DNA from: Acinetobacter sp. C26M
Lineage (GTDB): Bacteria; Pseudomonadota; Gammaproteobacteria; Pseudomonadales; Moraxellaceae
Reading direction: 5' to 3'
Length of the DNA stretch: 64,000 nucleotides
NCBI RefSeq assembly: GCF_023702675.1
Contig: NZ_CP098478.1
Coordinates: forward strand, 496,001-560,000
The notes beneath the pieces are model-generated. The model worked only from the letters and a program-made list of their open reading frames with translations, did no database searches and was not told the origin of the DNA. A program made the position numbers and the translations under genes. Below are positions 1 through 8,560 of the stretch, in pieces (position 1 is the first letter of the stretch; every line of letters starts with the position of its first letter).

Positions 1-1025
1 GGCTTATGATTATCAATCAAAGCATCTACCAGTTCTTGAGAACGGCTTGGACTAAAACGCCAGTCTGTGGTAAATGAAATCACCAAAAATTGGCACTTCG
101 GTTGGCTCATTGCCTTCGTCAGAGAATGTTCATATTCACGCGAAGGGTCAAAATAATCCAAGGCCTTGGTCATAATCAAGTAAGTATTTGCATCGAAATT
201 GCGGCTAAATTGTTCGCCTTGGTAACGTAAATAGCTTTCCACTTGGAATTCGACATCAAAACCATACATAAATTTGCCCGATTTTAAATCGCGACCAAAT
301 TTTTGTTTCATGGCTTCTTCTGACAAATAGGTGATATGACCCACCATCCGCGCCAAAATCAAACCGCGTTTCGGATAACTGTCATTTTCTAAATAACGAC
401 CATGATGAAAATCTGGATCGGAAAGAATTGATTGGCGTGCAACTTCGTTGAAGGCAATATTTTGGGCTGATAATTTTGGTGCACTGGCGATGATGGCGCA
501 TTTATGTAATCGGTCTGGATAATCCAGTGACCATTGCAGGGCCTGCATGCCGCCCAGAGAGCCGCCAATCACAGAATACCAAACTTTAACGCCTAAACGG
601 TCTGAGAGCATCGCTTGGGTTTTGACCCAGTCACGTACTGTAACCAATGGAAAGTCTGGACCATAGGGACGATTTTCATTTTCAGGATTCGGTGAGGTTG
701 GACCTGTAGAACCATTACAACCACCGATATTATTTAAGGAAACAACAAAGAAGTGATTGGTATCAATTGCTTTTCCTGGTCCAATGCAGCTGTCCCACCA
801 GCCCGCTTTTTTATCATCGTCATGATGATAGCCCGCAGCATGATGATGTCCTGACAGTGCATGGCAAATCAGAATGGCATTGGATTGATCTGCATTGAGT
901 GTTCCATAGGTTTCAACCATTAAATCAAAACGAGGTAACACTCGTCCACATTCAAGTTCTAAAGGTTGTTCAAATTGAAACTTTTGTGGTGTGACTAAAC
1001 CCACTGAATCCGATGGAAAAGACAC
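1..1025 (-). CDS. metX: Homoserine O-acetyltransferase MetX (3' end outside window)
   Basis: Transfers an acetyl (or succinyl) group to homoserine in methionine synthesis; cytosolic alpha/beta hydrolase fold. About 341 N-terminal residues are present. The nucleophile elbow GGSLGG carries Ser156, and the acid motif FTTDWRFSP (catalytic Asp) is near the window edge. The catalytic His near the C-terminus lies beyond base 1. The start is a GTG: an in-frame TGA lies nine codons upstream and no ATG intervenes. A GGGCG stretch 10-14 bases upstream may serve as ribosome site. It lies downstream of leuA on the same strand but behind a terminator-like hairpin, so it probably has its own promoter. Family assignment is firm; acetyl versus succinyl specificity cannot be read by eye. 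Confidence 0.93.
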   Translation of the reverse strand, partial: MSFPSDSVGLVTPQKFQFEQPLELECGRVLPRFDLMVETYGTLNADQSNAILICHALSGHHHAAGYHHDDDKKAGWWDSCIGPGKAIDTNHFFVVSLNNIGGCNGSTGPTSPNPENENRPYGPDFPLVTVRDWVKTQAMLSDRLGVKVWYSVIGGSLGGMQALQWSLDYPDRLHKCAIIASAPKLSAQNIAFNEVARQSILSDPDFHHGRYLENDSYPKRGLILARMVGHITYLSEEAMKQKFGRDLKSGKFMYGFDVEFQVESYLRYQGEQFSRNFDANTYLIMTKALDYFDPSREYEHSLTKAMSQPKCQFLVISFTTDWRFSPSRSQELVDALIDNHK

Positions 1026-1061
1026 TGGAATGATTCGCCCTATAATAAATCATTAATAATA

Positions 1062-1087
1062 AAAGGATACCAATTCAGGTATCCTTT
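1062..1087 (-). terminator. Terminator-like hairpin after leuA
   Basis: A perfect 10-bp stem (AAAGGATACC / GGTATCCTTT) with a 6-base loop is followed on the minus strand by a T-rich run. It separates leuA from metX. Confidence 0.65.
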
Positions 1088-1151
1088 CAAAAGTCATTTT
1101 TTCTGATATTACAACTCAGCTTTACTGACGATTATGTGATATTTCACTTAC

Positions 1152-2849
1152 CTAAACGGCTGCTGCAGCCACTTGATCGGTGGTTAATACCCCTTGTTCA
1201 ATTAAACGGTTGGTACAGGCAATAATGGCTTCGATTGATGAAGTCACGATATTGTCATGTACACCCGCACCAAATGCGCTCTTACCTGTGCCTTTCACTT
1301 GAAGCTCAATCAAGGCAAGTGCTTTGGCATTGGCACCTGAACTGATACTGCGCTCTTCATAGTTCACCACATCAATTGGTAACTGTAAGGCATTCAACAT
1401 GGCTGAGATTGGGCCATTACCTTCTCCGCGGAGACGCTGAATTTCACCGTCAATTTCAACGTCTAATTCAATGATTTGTGTACCATTGATATCCGACAAT
1501 TGATAATGTTTAGTTTGATAATGGCTGTTCTTCACATCCACATAGGTATTTTCGAATAAGGTCCAGATTTCATGTGCACTGATTTCTGTACCATTTTCAT
1601 CGGTATGCTGCTGTACGATCTGACTGAATTCGATTTGAACACGGCGTGGCAAGGCAACGTTGTAATTCGACTCCAATAAGTACGCAATACCACCTTTACC
1701 TGATTGGCTGTTGACACGAATTACTGCATCGTAGTCACGGCCCAAGTCTTTTGGATCGATTGGTAAATATGGCATATCCCAGATTTCTTCGTTTTTCTGG
1801 AATTCGAAGCCTTTTTTAATTGCATCTTGGTGTGAACCAGAGAAAGCGGTAAAGACTAAATCACCTGCATATGGATGACGAGGGTGTACTGGTAAACCCG
1901 TACATTCTTCAACTGTTGCAATGATTTCATTGATATTTGAGAAGTCTAAGTTTGGTGCAACACCTTGGGTGTACATGTTCAAGGCAATCGCAGCAACATC
2001 AACGTTACCCGTACGTTCACCATTTCCAAATACACAACCTTCAACACGATCAGCACCCGCCATAATTGCCAATTCAGAGGCTGCGATACCACAACCACGG
2101 TCGTTGTGACAGTGAACTGAGATAATCACGCCATCACGACGCGCCAAGTTACGGTGCATCCACTCGATTTGATCGGCATAGACATTCGGTGTAGATACTT
2201 CAACTGTTGCAGGCAAATTCAAGATAACTTTATTGGTCGGTGAAGCTTCCCAGATTTCAGTGACCGCATCACAGACATCTTTGGCCACTTCTAATTCAGT
2301 TGCAGAGAAACATTCTGGGCTGTACTGGAAAATCCAGTCTGTCGCAGGGTATTGCGCTGCATATTCTTTGACTTTGGTTGCCGCGTTAATGGCAAGTTGT
2401 TTCGAACCATTGGCATCGACATTCAAGACTTTCTGGCGGAAGGTCGGTGAATTTGAATTATAGATATGCACAATGGCACGCTTTGCATCAACCAACGCTT
2501 CAAAAGTACGTTCAATCAAATGATCACGTGCCTGAACCAAGACCTCAATGTAAACATCTTCAGGAATCAAATCTTCTTCGATCAATTTACGGGTAAAGTC
2601 GAAGTCAATTTGAGATGCTGAAGGGAAACCAATTTCAATATGTTTGAAACCGATTTTAACCAACATGTGGAACATTTTTAATTTTTGATCCATATCCATC
2701 GGTTCAAAAATCGCTTGGTTCCCATCACGAAGGTCGGTACTCATCCAAATCGGTGCTTGATTGATTTCATTATTCGGCCATTGACGATCTGGTAAATCCA
2801 CTCGTTGATACATACGGCGGTATTTTTTGCTTGGGTCAGCCAACATCAT
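1152..2849 (-). CDS. leuA: 2-isopropylmalate synthase
   Basis: Condenses acetyl-CoA with 2-oxoisovalerate, the committed step of leucine synthesis. It has 565 residues, the length of the long (type 2) LeuA class. The TIM-barrel catalytic domain opens with the metal/catalytic motif STDLRDGNQA (about residues 37-46) and carries the metal-binding HCHND motif. The C-terminal LeuA dimer (allosteric, leucine-binding) domain occupies roughly residues 430-560. The start is one of two consecutive ATGs behind an AAGGAG ribosome site. Upstream lies a leucine-rich leader peptide, so attenuation by leucine is likely in addition to allosteric feedback. It is not in a leuCDB cluster here. Confidence 0.96.
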   Translation of the reverse strand: MMLADPSKKYRRMYQRVDLPDRQWPNNEINQAPIWMSTDLRDGNQAIFEPMDMDQKLKMFHMLVKIGFKHIEIGFPSASQIDFDFTRKLIEEDLIPEDVYIEVLVQARDHLIERTFEALVDAKRAIVHIYNSNSPTFRQKVLNVDANGSKQLAINAATKVKEYAAQYPATDWIFQYSPECFSATELEVAKDVCDAVTEIWEASPTNKVILNLPATVEVSTPNVYADQIEWMHRNLARRDGVIISVHCHNDRGCGIAASELAIMAGADRVEGCVFGNGERTGNVDVAAIALNMYTQGVAPNLDFSNINEIIATVEECTGLPVHPRHPYAGDLVFTAFSGSHQDAIKKGFEFQKNEEIWDMPYLPIDPKDLGRDYDAVIRVNSQSGKGGIAYLLESNYNVALPRRVQIEFSQIVQQHTDENGTEISAHEIWTLFENTYVDVKNSHYQTKHYQLSDINGTQIIELDVEIDGEIQRLRGEGNGPISAMLNALQLPIDVVNYEERSISSGANAKALALIELQVKGTGKSAFGAGVHDNIVTSSIEAIIACTNRLIEQGVLTTDQVAAAAV

Positions 2850-2956
2850 GAGAAAACTCCTTGTCGTAGCATGGTTGCTGAGTCAAATAAAAGGCAACGT
2901 GCTACAGATATATATGGTGTCTATAAGAATTAATTTAAAGCGAATTCGGGGATCGA

Positions 2957-3001
2957 GCGCCTAAAAAGTAGGCGAAAAAATTTATATGCGCGCGAGGCGC
3001 A
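2957..3001 (-). promoter_or_regulatory. Alternative RNA pairings in the leuA leader
   Basis: On the minus strand, three short pairings compete. A 5-bp hairpin (2987-3001) spans the last leucine codons and is followed by a U6 run at 2975-2980. A 6-bp hairpin CGCCTA/TAGGCG occupies 2958-2974. A 6-bp pairing of 2995-3000 with 2957-2962 excludes both. Mutually exclusive structures over leucine codons are what an attenuator needs. Which one terminates is not clear, because no strong hairpin with an immediate U tract is visible. Confidence 0.4.
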
Positions 3002-3071
3002 GCATCAGGAGAAGTGCAGCGAGATGTGTTGTATGAGACGGGTGGATAAAGCCGCTATTTGTTTTCATCAT
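2982..3071 (-). CDS. Leucine-rich leader peptide upstream of leuA (candidate attenuator)
   Basis: An ORF of 29 codons begins with ATG ATG and ends at TAA about 130 bases before leuA. Six of its last 13 residues are leucine (LAALLLMLRLARI), spread over CTC, CTT and CTG codons. This is the signature of a leucine attenuation peptide, as in the enterobacterial leu leader, though the sequence differs. The ribosome site is weak (GGTAG just before the ATG). Translation is inferred from composition, position and the RNA pairings in the same segment. Confidence 0.6.
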   Translation of the reverse strand: MMKTNSGFIHPSHTTHLAALLLMLRLARI

Positions 3072-3256
3072 CTACCATTCATATTGGGTATTTAATTTTG
3101 CAGTTATATTAATCATCTAACGATATTCAGTCTAGGCGAAAATACAGACGACTGCAAAGGTCTATAAAACATTTTAATTGGAATGAATGGGAAATATTTC
3201 CCTGTTTTTTGCGCTATTTTAATTTTAATGGGTAAAATTTCCCGTAATTTTATCAA

Positions 3257-3287
3257 TTAGAGATAAAAAAATTGATTTTATCTCTAA
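3257..3287 (-). terminator. Hairpin downstream of the first piuC
   Basis: A 12-bp stem TTAGAGATAAAA / TTTTATCTCTAA with a 7-base loop lies 20 bases past the stop of the hydroxylase gene. It contains T runs on both strands, so it may serve transcription from either side. Confidence 0.55.
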
Positions 3288-3306
3288 GCTTTGAAAAGTG
3301 TATGAA

Positions 3307-3990
3307 TTATAGTTCAGCCCACTTTCGCATTAGGTTGTGGTAAAGATTGGTCATTTTAATCACTTCTTGATGAGTATCACCAAGCTGCATACGCAGATTT
3401 TGGATAGACTGATCCAGTGTAAATAACATATTACGTTCTGCATCATCACGAATCATGCTTTGTACCCAAAAGAATGAAGCCGTTCGACACCCGCTACTAA
3501 TCGCAGTCACCTCATGCAGACTAGATGAAGGATAGAGCACCATATCACCTGCGGGCAATTTGGCTTCATGATAGCCGTAAGTATCTTCGATGACCAACTC
3601 ACCGCCTTCATATTCATCTGGCTCAGATAAAAACAGGGTACAAGATAGATCAGTACGTAACCGTTCTTTAGTGCCACGAATTCGACGGATTGAATTATCA
3701 ACATGAAATCCAAAAGATTCCTGACTTTCATAACGATTGAAAAGCGGAGGGATAATATCCAGTGGTAAAGCTGCTGAAAGGAACAGGGGATGTTTACCCA
3801 ATTCTTCTAAAATGATGTTACTGAGATGGTGGGTTAAAGAGTGGTCTTCAGGGAGTTGCTGATTATTTTTCACAGTAGCAGACAGAGTACCTGCTGTAAC
3901 TTTTCCATTGGCCCATTCGATTTTATCCATTTCTTCGCGAAAGTACTGAACTTGTTCTTTGCTTAATACATTAGGAATATGATGGATCAC
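3307..3990 (-). CDS. piuC: PKHD-type Fe(II)/2-oxoglutarate hydroxylase PiuC
   Basis: Cytosolic non-haem iron dioxygenase of the PiuC/YbiX family, usually encoded next to catecholate siderophore receptors; its substrate is not established. Its 227 residues match the family length. The iron triad is visible as H96-x-D98 (FHVDNS) and H159 (SLHEV), with R169 as the likely 2-oxoglutarate ligand. The conserved stretch SEPDEYEGGEL lies at 123-133. It sits directly downstream of the piuA-like receptor on the same strand, with a strong hairpin in the 103-base gap, so expression may depend on partial read-through. A second copy (about 50 percent alike by eye) lies at 7780-8463. Confidence 0.9.
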   Translation of the reverse strand: MIHHIPNVLSKEQVQYFREEMDKIEWANGKVTAGTLSATVKNNQQLPEDHSLTHHLSNIILEELGKHPLFLSAALPLDIIPPLFNRYESQESFGFHVDNSIRRIRGTKERLRTDLSCTLFLSEPDEYEGGELVIEDTYGYHEAKLPAGDMVLYPSSSLHEVTAISSGCRTASFFWVQSMIRDDAERNMLFTLDQSIQNLRMQLGDTHQEVIKMTNLYHNLMRKWAEL

Positions 3991-4022
3991 GATAACTACC
4001 TTTGTGAAAACAATGAATGATA

Positions 4023-4051
4023 AAAAATAGCCTCATTATGAGGCTATTTTT
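4023..4051 (-). terminator. Intercistronic hairpin between receptor and piuC
   Basis: A 13-bp stem AAAAATAGCCTCA / TGAGGCTATTTTT with a 3-base loop is flanked by A and T runs, as in a bidirectional terminator. A second imperfect inverted repeat occupies 4055-4085. Lying between two co-oriented genes, it probably lowers hydroxylase expression relative to the receptor. Confidence 0.65.
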
Positions 4052-4093
4052 GCAATAAAATCCATAATTAAATTATGGGTTTTATTGATAGGA

Positions 4094-6361
4094 TTAGTAC
4101 TTAAAGTTTACAGACAATACTGCACTACGACCTTCAGCTTCTGAAGCATAGTGAGATGCATAGGCTTTAGTGAAGTAACGTGTATCAGACAAGTTGTTTA
4201 CATTAAGCTGTAAGTTTACGTTTTTATTCACGTCATACTTTGCCATCGCATCGTAACGAACATAACCTGGAACCCATTTGGTATTGGTTGCATTACCATA
4301 GACTTTATCCATCGCAACTGCACCAGCACCAAGAGTAACTTGTGGTAATACTTTATAAGTTGTCCATAAAGTAGCAGAGTTCTTTGGAACGTTTGGTAAT
4401 TGCTTACCTTTCGCTGCATTTTCAGGAGTACAAACACCAGCACGGTTACAGCTTGGACCTGGGTTAGTATTTTCACTATCTAAATACGTATAGCCTGCGC
4501 TAACAGCCCATTTATCAGTGATATAACCGTTTAAGCCAAGCTCAATACCGTCAACTTTACTATCACCACCGTTGGTATACGTAGTTGGATCAAGTTGGAT
4601 GCGCGTGTTTTGCTTCTCTGTACGGAAAATTGCAGCAGTTGCATTGAGTTTATTGTTGAATAAATCCCATTTTGTACCAATTTCAAAAGTACGTGCTTTT
4701 TCTGGATCTAGATCGCGGTTGTTTGCATTTACAGCAGGTTCAGAGCCATCACCTGCGTCGATACCGACTGGGTTTGCAGAAGTCGCAAAGCTTGCATAAA
4801 TACTAGCATTTTCAGCAGGTTTAAAGGTTAAGCCTGCTTGGTAACTAAAGAAGTCCGTATTATTTTCTAATTTGACACCAGTCGCGTTAGTTTTTAATTC
4901 AGTATCAAATTTGTCCCAACGTACACCTAAGTCGAGTAACCATTGTGGTGTAATTTCGATATTATCGAGTGCATAAACGGAAGTCGATTCAGATGTCGTT
5001 GTTGTAACAGCTTTATTCGCAGTCACTGTTCCTAAGAAACGATCATTCGAATTTGGATTAAATGTTGACGTACACCAGCCATTCGATGCGACCAAACCTA
5101 AGCTACAAGCACCGTTAGCAACTGCACCACCAATTGCTTTTGTATTTGGATCGGTAATGGTGTAGCTACCCTTATCTGATTCAGCTTTACTATATTCAGC
5201 ACCAACATTGAAACTATGTTTGAATGCGCCTGTATTGAATTTACCAGTTAACGCTAATTGATCAGAGAACGTATCTGTATCAGTAATACGTGTATTGGCA
5301 CGACGCCAGATACCAGTATCCTTCAATTGACCTGTCGTCGGGTTAAGGAAGTTACCTTGACTGTCATCTGGTTGAGTCCAAACATAGTCATTTTTAGATT
5401 TGTTATAAACTGCTGTATTACTTAAAGTTAAGTTTTCTGTTAAGTCATGCTCTAACTTAAAAGTACCTACTTGGTTTTCTTGTCTTTGGAAATCGCGATC
5501 TTTCCAAGCATAATAGATGCCTTTTTTAACATCGATTGGTTTTCCTGAGCCGGCAGCGAAATTATTCGGGTTGTTATATGGAACACCTGCATCAGGCGTA
5601 TCATCTGTTTTTAAGTAGTAATAACTTAAAGTTGCACGAGTGGCTGTGTCTAGGCCGAAGGTAATACTTGGAGCGATACCTGCACGTTTGTATTCTGCAC
5701 CGTCATCACCTTGTCCTGCTTTATTGTTGTGATGTCCCATAACTACAACACGAGCCGCAACACCATTACCAAAATCTTTATTACCATCAAGGGTAATACG
5801 TTGATAATCATCTGTACCCCCTTGTACAGATCCTTCTAATGAATCACCTTTCTTTGCAACTTTAGAAATGAGGTTAACGTTACCACCAACAGAACCACCA
5901 CCGCCTAAAGAAGATGAAGAGCCTTTCGATACTTCAACTTGTTCAACCGCAAACATTTCACGATTTTGAGAAGTGGCGTTACGAATGCCATCTACATACA
6001 TTGAGCTTTCAGAGCTATAACCACGAATAAACGGACGGTCACCGTTTGGGTTGCCACCTTCACCCGCACCTAATGTAATACCAGGAACTGTACGCAGTGC
6101 GTCACTTAAAGTTGTAACTTTGGTATCTTCAATCAGTTGCTTTGAAATCACAGAAATAGATTTTGGGGTATCTAAAAGAGGAGCAACAAACTTAGTATTT
6201 GCAGATTTATCTACTTTGAGACTTTGTTCTTTTTCAGCTTGAGCATGAATGGTTGGTAGTTGAACTGCTTGATCCTGAGCGATGGCAGGTACTGCAATTA
6301 CTGAGAGTGATGATGCAATTGCAGAAGAAACAAGCTTCTTCCGTGATTTAATAAAAGACAT
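4094..6361 (-). CDS. piuA: TonB-dependent catecholate siderophore receptor (PiuA-like)
   Basis: Outer-membrane gated channel that imports ferric siderophores with TonB energy. It has 755 residues. A Sec signal peptide (about 1-28, cleaved after AIA) is followed by a TonB-box-like stretch, a plug domain (about 60-180) and a 22-strand barrel ending in an aromatic residue (NFKY), as outer-membrane assembly requires. The plug motif FIRGYSSESSMYVDGIRN is typical of the siderophore subfamily. A piuC gene follows directly, the usual partner in Acinetobacter and Pseudomonas. A Fur-box-like site lies about 30 bases upstream, so iron repression is expected. In A. baumannii, PiuA-type receptors are an entry route for siderophore-cephalosporins. 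The exact siderophore cannot be told from sequence. Confidence 0.87.
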   Translation of the reverse strand: MSFIKSRKKLVSSAIASSLSVIAVPAIAQDQAVQLPTIHAQAEKEQSLKVDKSANTKFVAPLLDTPKSISVISKQLIEDTKVTTLSDALRTVPGITLGAGEGGNPNGDRPFIRGYSSESSMYVDGIRNATSQNREMFAVEQVEVSKGSSSSLGGGGSVGGNVNLISKVAKKGDSLEGSVQGGTDDYQRITLDGNKDFGNGVAARVVVMGHHNNKAGQGDDGAEYKRAGIAPSITFGLDTATRATLSYYYLKTDDTPDAGVPYNNPNNFAAGSGKPIDVKKGIYYAWKDRDFQRQENQVGTFKLEHDLTENLTLSNTAVYNKSKNDYVWTQPDDSQGNFLNPTTGQLKDTGIWRRANTRITDTDTFSDQLALTGKFNTGAFKHSFNVGAEYSKAESDKGSYTITDPNTKAIGGAVANGACSLGLVASNGWCTSTFNPNSNDRFLGTVTANKAVTTTTSESTSVYALDNIEITPQWLLDLGVRWDKFDTELKTNATGVKLENNTDFFSYQAGLTFKPAENASIYASFATSANPVGIDAGDGSEPAVNANNRDLDPEKARTFEIGTKWDLFNNKLNATAAIFRTEKQNTRIQLDPTTYTNGGDSKVDGIELGLNGYITDKWAVSAGYTYLDSENTNPGPSCNRAGVCTPENAAKGKQLPNVPKNSATLWTTYKVLPQVTLGAGAVAMDKVYGNATNTKWVPGYVRYDAMAKYDVNKNVNLQLNVNNLSDTRYFTKAYASHYASEAEGRSAVLSVNFKY

Positions 6362-6390
6362 GAGGCACGCCTAAGAGTGTAAAAATTTAT

Positions 6391-6409
6391 GCAAAGAATA
6401 ATCATTGTC
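6391..6409 (-). promoter_or_regulatory. Fur-box-like site upstream of the first receptor
   Basis: The minus-strand 19-mer GACAATGATTATTCTTTGC matches the Fur consensus form GATAATGATTATCATTATC at about 14 of 19 positions and lies 30 bases before the receptor start. The gap between the two genes (6362-6688) is otherwise AT-rich, apart from the terminator at 6625-6655. Confidence 0.5.
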
Positions 6410-6624
6410 ATTTCTATATTCATTTGTTTTGGATTGGATTTTTCAATTGTTTCTAATTATTACAATGGAAAGTTAAATAATTTTTCGTCCTTAATTGTTT
6501 AATAATGTTGTTAATTTGTTGATTTTTTTACTTAATCTGGAAAAACGATTGTGTTTTAAATATTGACGCTTAATTTTGATGTTATGATTTTTTTCATTTT
6601 ACTGAAGTTTTATTTATATGATTT

Positions 6625-6655
6625 ATATTCAAAAACCTGACAGGTTTTTGAATAT
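6625..6655 (-). terminator. Hairpin after the alpha-hydroxy-acid oxidase gene
   Basis: A 14-bp perfect stem (ATATTCAAAAACCT / AGGTTTTTGAATAT) with a 3-base loop lies 34 bases past the stop codon. It separates the second iron-uptake block from the first receptor's promoter. Confidence 0.65.
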
Positions 6656-6688
6656 CAGTTTGTTAAAGTGAGGTTGGGGTAAAACGGA

Positions 6689-7780
6689 TTATTGATCAAT
6701 AAAGTCATGGTTAATCTCTTTTAATGTTGCTGTTCCCATCAGGGCCATGGTGATCTCAAATTCTTCCTTTAAGATTTTAAGTACATGGGCAACACCTAAG
6801 GCACCAGCTGTTGCTAAGCCATAAATATAAGGACGGCCAATCAGTACGGCTGATGCACCAAGTGCAATAGCTTTAAAGACATCTGAACCACGACGGATAC
6901 CACCATCTAAGAGTAGGGGGTAATTGGCTGGAACAACGGCTCTGATTTTTTGTAGCGCAATTAATGGCGGAATGGTGGTATCCAGTACGCGACCACCATG
7001 ATTGGAAACGATCAGACCTGAAACACCATATTCGACCGCTTTCTTGGCATCGGCAGGGTGCAATACACCTTTGAGGATTACGGGCAGTTTGGTATTTCTA
7101 ATTAACCACTCAATATCCTCCCATTTGGGTGCCATTTTCATCAGACCTTGGAAAATAGGATGTTCATTAGCAGCCAAATTACCGATTTTTAAATTAACCG
7201 ATGCATGGGGATGTGGCATCTTATTGGGAAGTTGAAAGAAGGTTTTACGCTCTCGATCGCGGATCCCTGTATGTGGCGCGTCGATAGTGATCACGATCGC
7301 TTTGTAATTGTGTTGTTCTGCGAGTCGAATTAACGCTAATGATTTTTCTCGGTTAGCTTGCCAATAAAGTTGAAACCATTTGTAGGGATTCTCTTTATTC
7401 AAAGCTTCCATATGTGTGTTGCTTAATGTACTCAATACAAAATTACTCTGCATTAACTCGGAGGCAAGTGCTGTGGCTTGCTCGGCTTGAGGATGGAAAA
7501 GTGCCTGATGCCCAATGGGAGCGAGAAAAATTGGATGAGGATAGTCCATCCCAAATAAATTGAGCTGAGTATTGCCCTGAGAAAAATCATTTAAATGACG
7601 TGGAATAAGTCGAACATTTTGAAACTGGAGCTGATTATCTTGCACGCTCAGTTCATGCATGGCACCCCCTTGTAAATAATGCCAAGTCGCTTCTTCTAGG
7701 TGTTGAGATGCTTGTTGCTCGTAATCTGCCAGGGTTTGTAGATGAGCTGGTATTGTGGTCAATGGCGGGAGGAGTGACAT
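6689..7780 (-). CDS. FMN-dependent alpha-hydroxy-acid oxidase/dehydrogenase (lactate oxidase family)
   Basis: Oxidises a 2-hydroxy acid to a 2-oxo acid with FMN. From the chosen start it has 363 residues, the family length. The catalytic His and Arg are in SNHGGR (H261, R264), an active-site Tyr is in FQLYW (Y139), and the FMN-phosphate loop is LLLDGGIRRGSDV followed by GRPYIYG. An alternative ATG five codons upstream lacks a ribosome site. The chosen ATG has GGGGAA before it and overlaps the stop of the upstream hydroxylase as TAATG, implying translational coupling. The lack of an N-terminal membrane or cytochrome domain suggests a soluble enzyme. Whether it acts on lactate or another hydroxy acid linked to siderophore use is unknown. 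Confidence 0.85.
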   Translation of the reverse strand: MSLLPPLTTIPAHLQTLADYEQQASQHLEEATWHYLQGGAMHELSVQDNQLQFQNVRLIPRHLNDFSQGNTQLNLFGMDYPHPIFLAPIGHQALFHPQAEQATALASELMQSNFVLSTLSNTHMEALNKENPYKWFQLYWQANREKSLALIRLAEQHNYKAIVITIDAPHTGIRDRERKTFFQLPNKMPHPHASVNLKIGNLAANEHPIFQGLMKMAPKWEDIEWLIRNTKLPVILKGVLHPADAKKAVEYGVSGLIVSNHGGRVLDTTIPPLIALQKIRAVVPANYPLLLDGGIRRGSDVFKAIALGASAVLIGRPYIYGLATAGALGVAHVLKILKEEFEITMALMGTATLKEINHDFIDQ

Positions 7781-8463
7781 TAAAAAATTCCCCATTGTCT
7801 TAATAAGTTGTGATAATGGCTAGTCAATGCAACCACTTCCTCTGTGTCGCCAAGTTGCTGTCTTAGTTTTAGAATAGTCATATCTAAATTAAATAGCATG
7901 GTACGTTGCCAGTCATCTTTGACCATGCTTTGAATCCAAGTGAAAGCGGCAATCCGACTGCCTTGGGTGACGGGTTCAACGCGATGCAGACTTGTGGACG
8001 GATATAAAATCGCATCACCAGCATCCAGCTTAACCTCGTGGCTGCCATAGGTATCTTCAACAATCAGTTCTCCACCTTCGTATTCATCGGGTTCGGATAA
8101 AAAAACCGTAATAGAAACATCGGTGCGAATCATTTGTCCTGTTTTTGAAGAAGCCTGAACAGCACTATCGACATGATTGCCATAATTGCCTTGATTTTGA
8201 TAGCAATTAAACATCGGAGATAAAATATGTTGGGGCAGTGCCGCTGAGCGTAACAGCAGATTGCTTTGTAAAGAATTTAGAACAGACTGACTTAAGGATT
8301 GATAGACATCATTATGGGTATCAATCTGTAAATTATTTTTAGTTTGCTGAGCTTGTACTCCTGCGCTTTGAGAACCATTAACCCAGACTGAAGCTGACTG
8401 CATTTGTTGGCGTAGTTCTAACACTTGTTGTTTACTGAGCAGCTCAGGGATGTGCAACATCAT
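7780..8463 (-). CDS. piuC: Second PiuC-type Fe(II)/2-oxoglutarate hydroxylase
   Basis: A paralogue of the hydroxylase at 3307-3990, also 227 residues. The iron ligands H97-x-D99 (NHVDS), H160 (SLHRV) and the 2-oxoglutarate Arg170 are all kept, as is the SEPDEYEGGEL block. It follows the second receptor gene on the same strand across a 97-base gap that holds two hairpins, and its stop overlaps the start of the FMN oxidase gene. The start is one of two consecutive ATGs behind GAAGGG. The receptor-hydroxylase pair thus occurs twice in this island, suggesting an old duplication with divergence for different siderophores. Confidence 0.88.
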   Translation of the reverse strand: MMLHIPELLSKQQVLELRQQMQSASVWVNGSQSAGVQAQQTKNNLQIDTHNDVYQSLSQSVLNSLQSNLLLRSAALPQHILSPMFNCYQNQGNYGNHVDSAVQASSKTGQMIRTDVSITVFLSEPDEYEGGELIVEDTYGSHEVKLDAGDAILYPSTSLHRVEPVTQGSRIAAFTWIQSMVKDDWQRTMLFNLDMTILKLRQQLGDTEEVVALTSHYHNLLRQWGIF

Positions 8464-8479
8464 CTTTAAAAACCCTTCA

Positions 8480-8523
8480 AAAAATACAGCCTGTCGAAAA
8501 AGTATACCTTTTCTGACAGGCTG
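8480..8523 (-). terminator. Intercistronic terminator between second receptor and second piuC
   Basis: An extended hairpin with CAGCCTGTC / GACAGGCTG at its base and an A/T-rich top is followed on the minus strand by TATTTTTT. A smaller inverted repeat, ATTCAATC / GATTGAAT, lies at 8534-8558. The first receptor-piuC pair has the same two-hairpin arrangement. Confidence 0.7.
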
Positions 8524-8560
8524 AGTTCATCTATTCAATCTTCAATTTTGATTGAATAAT

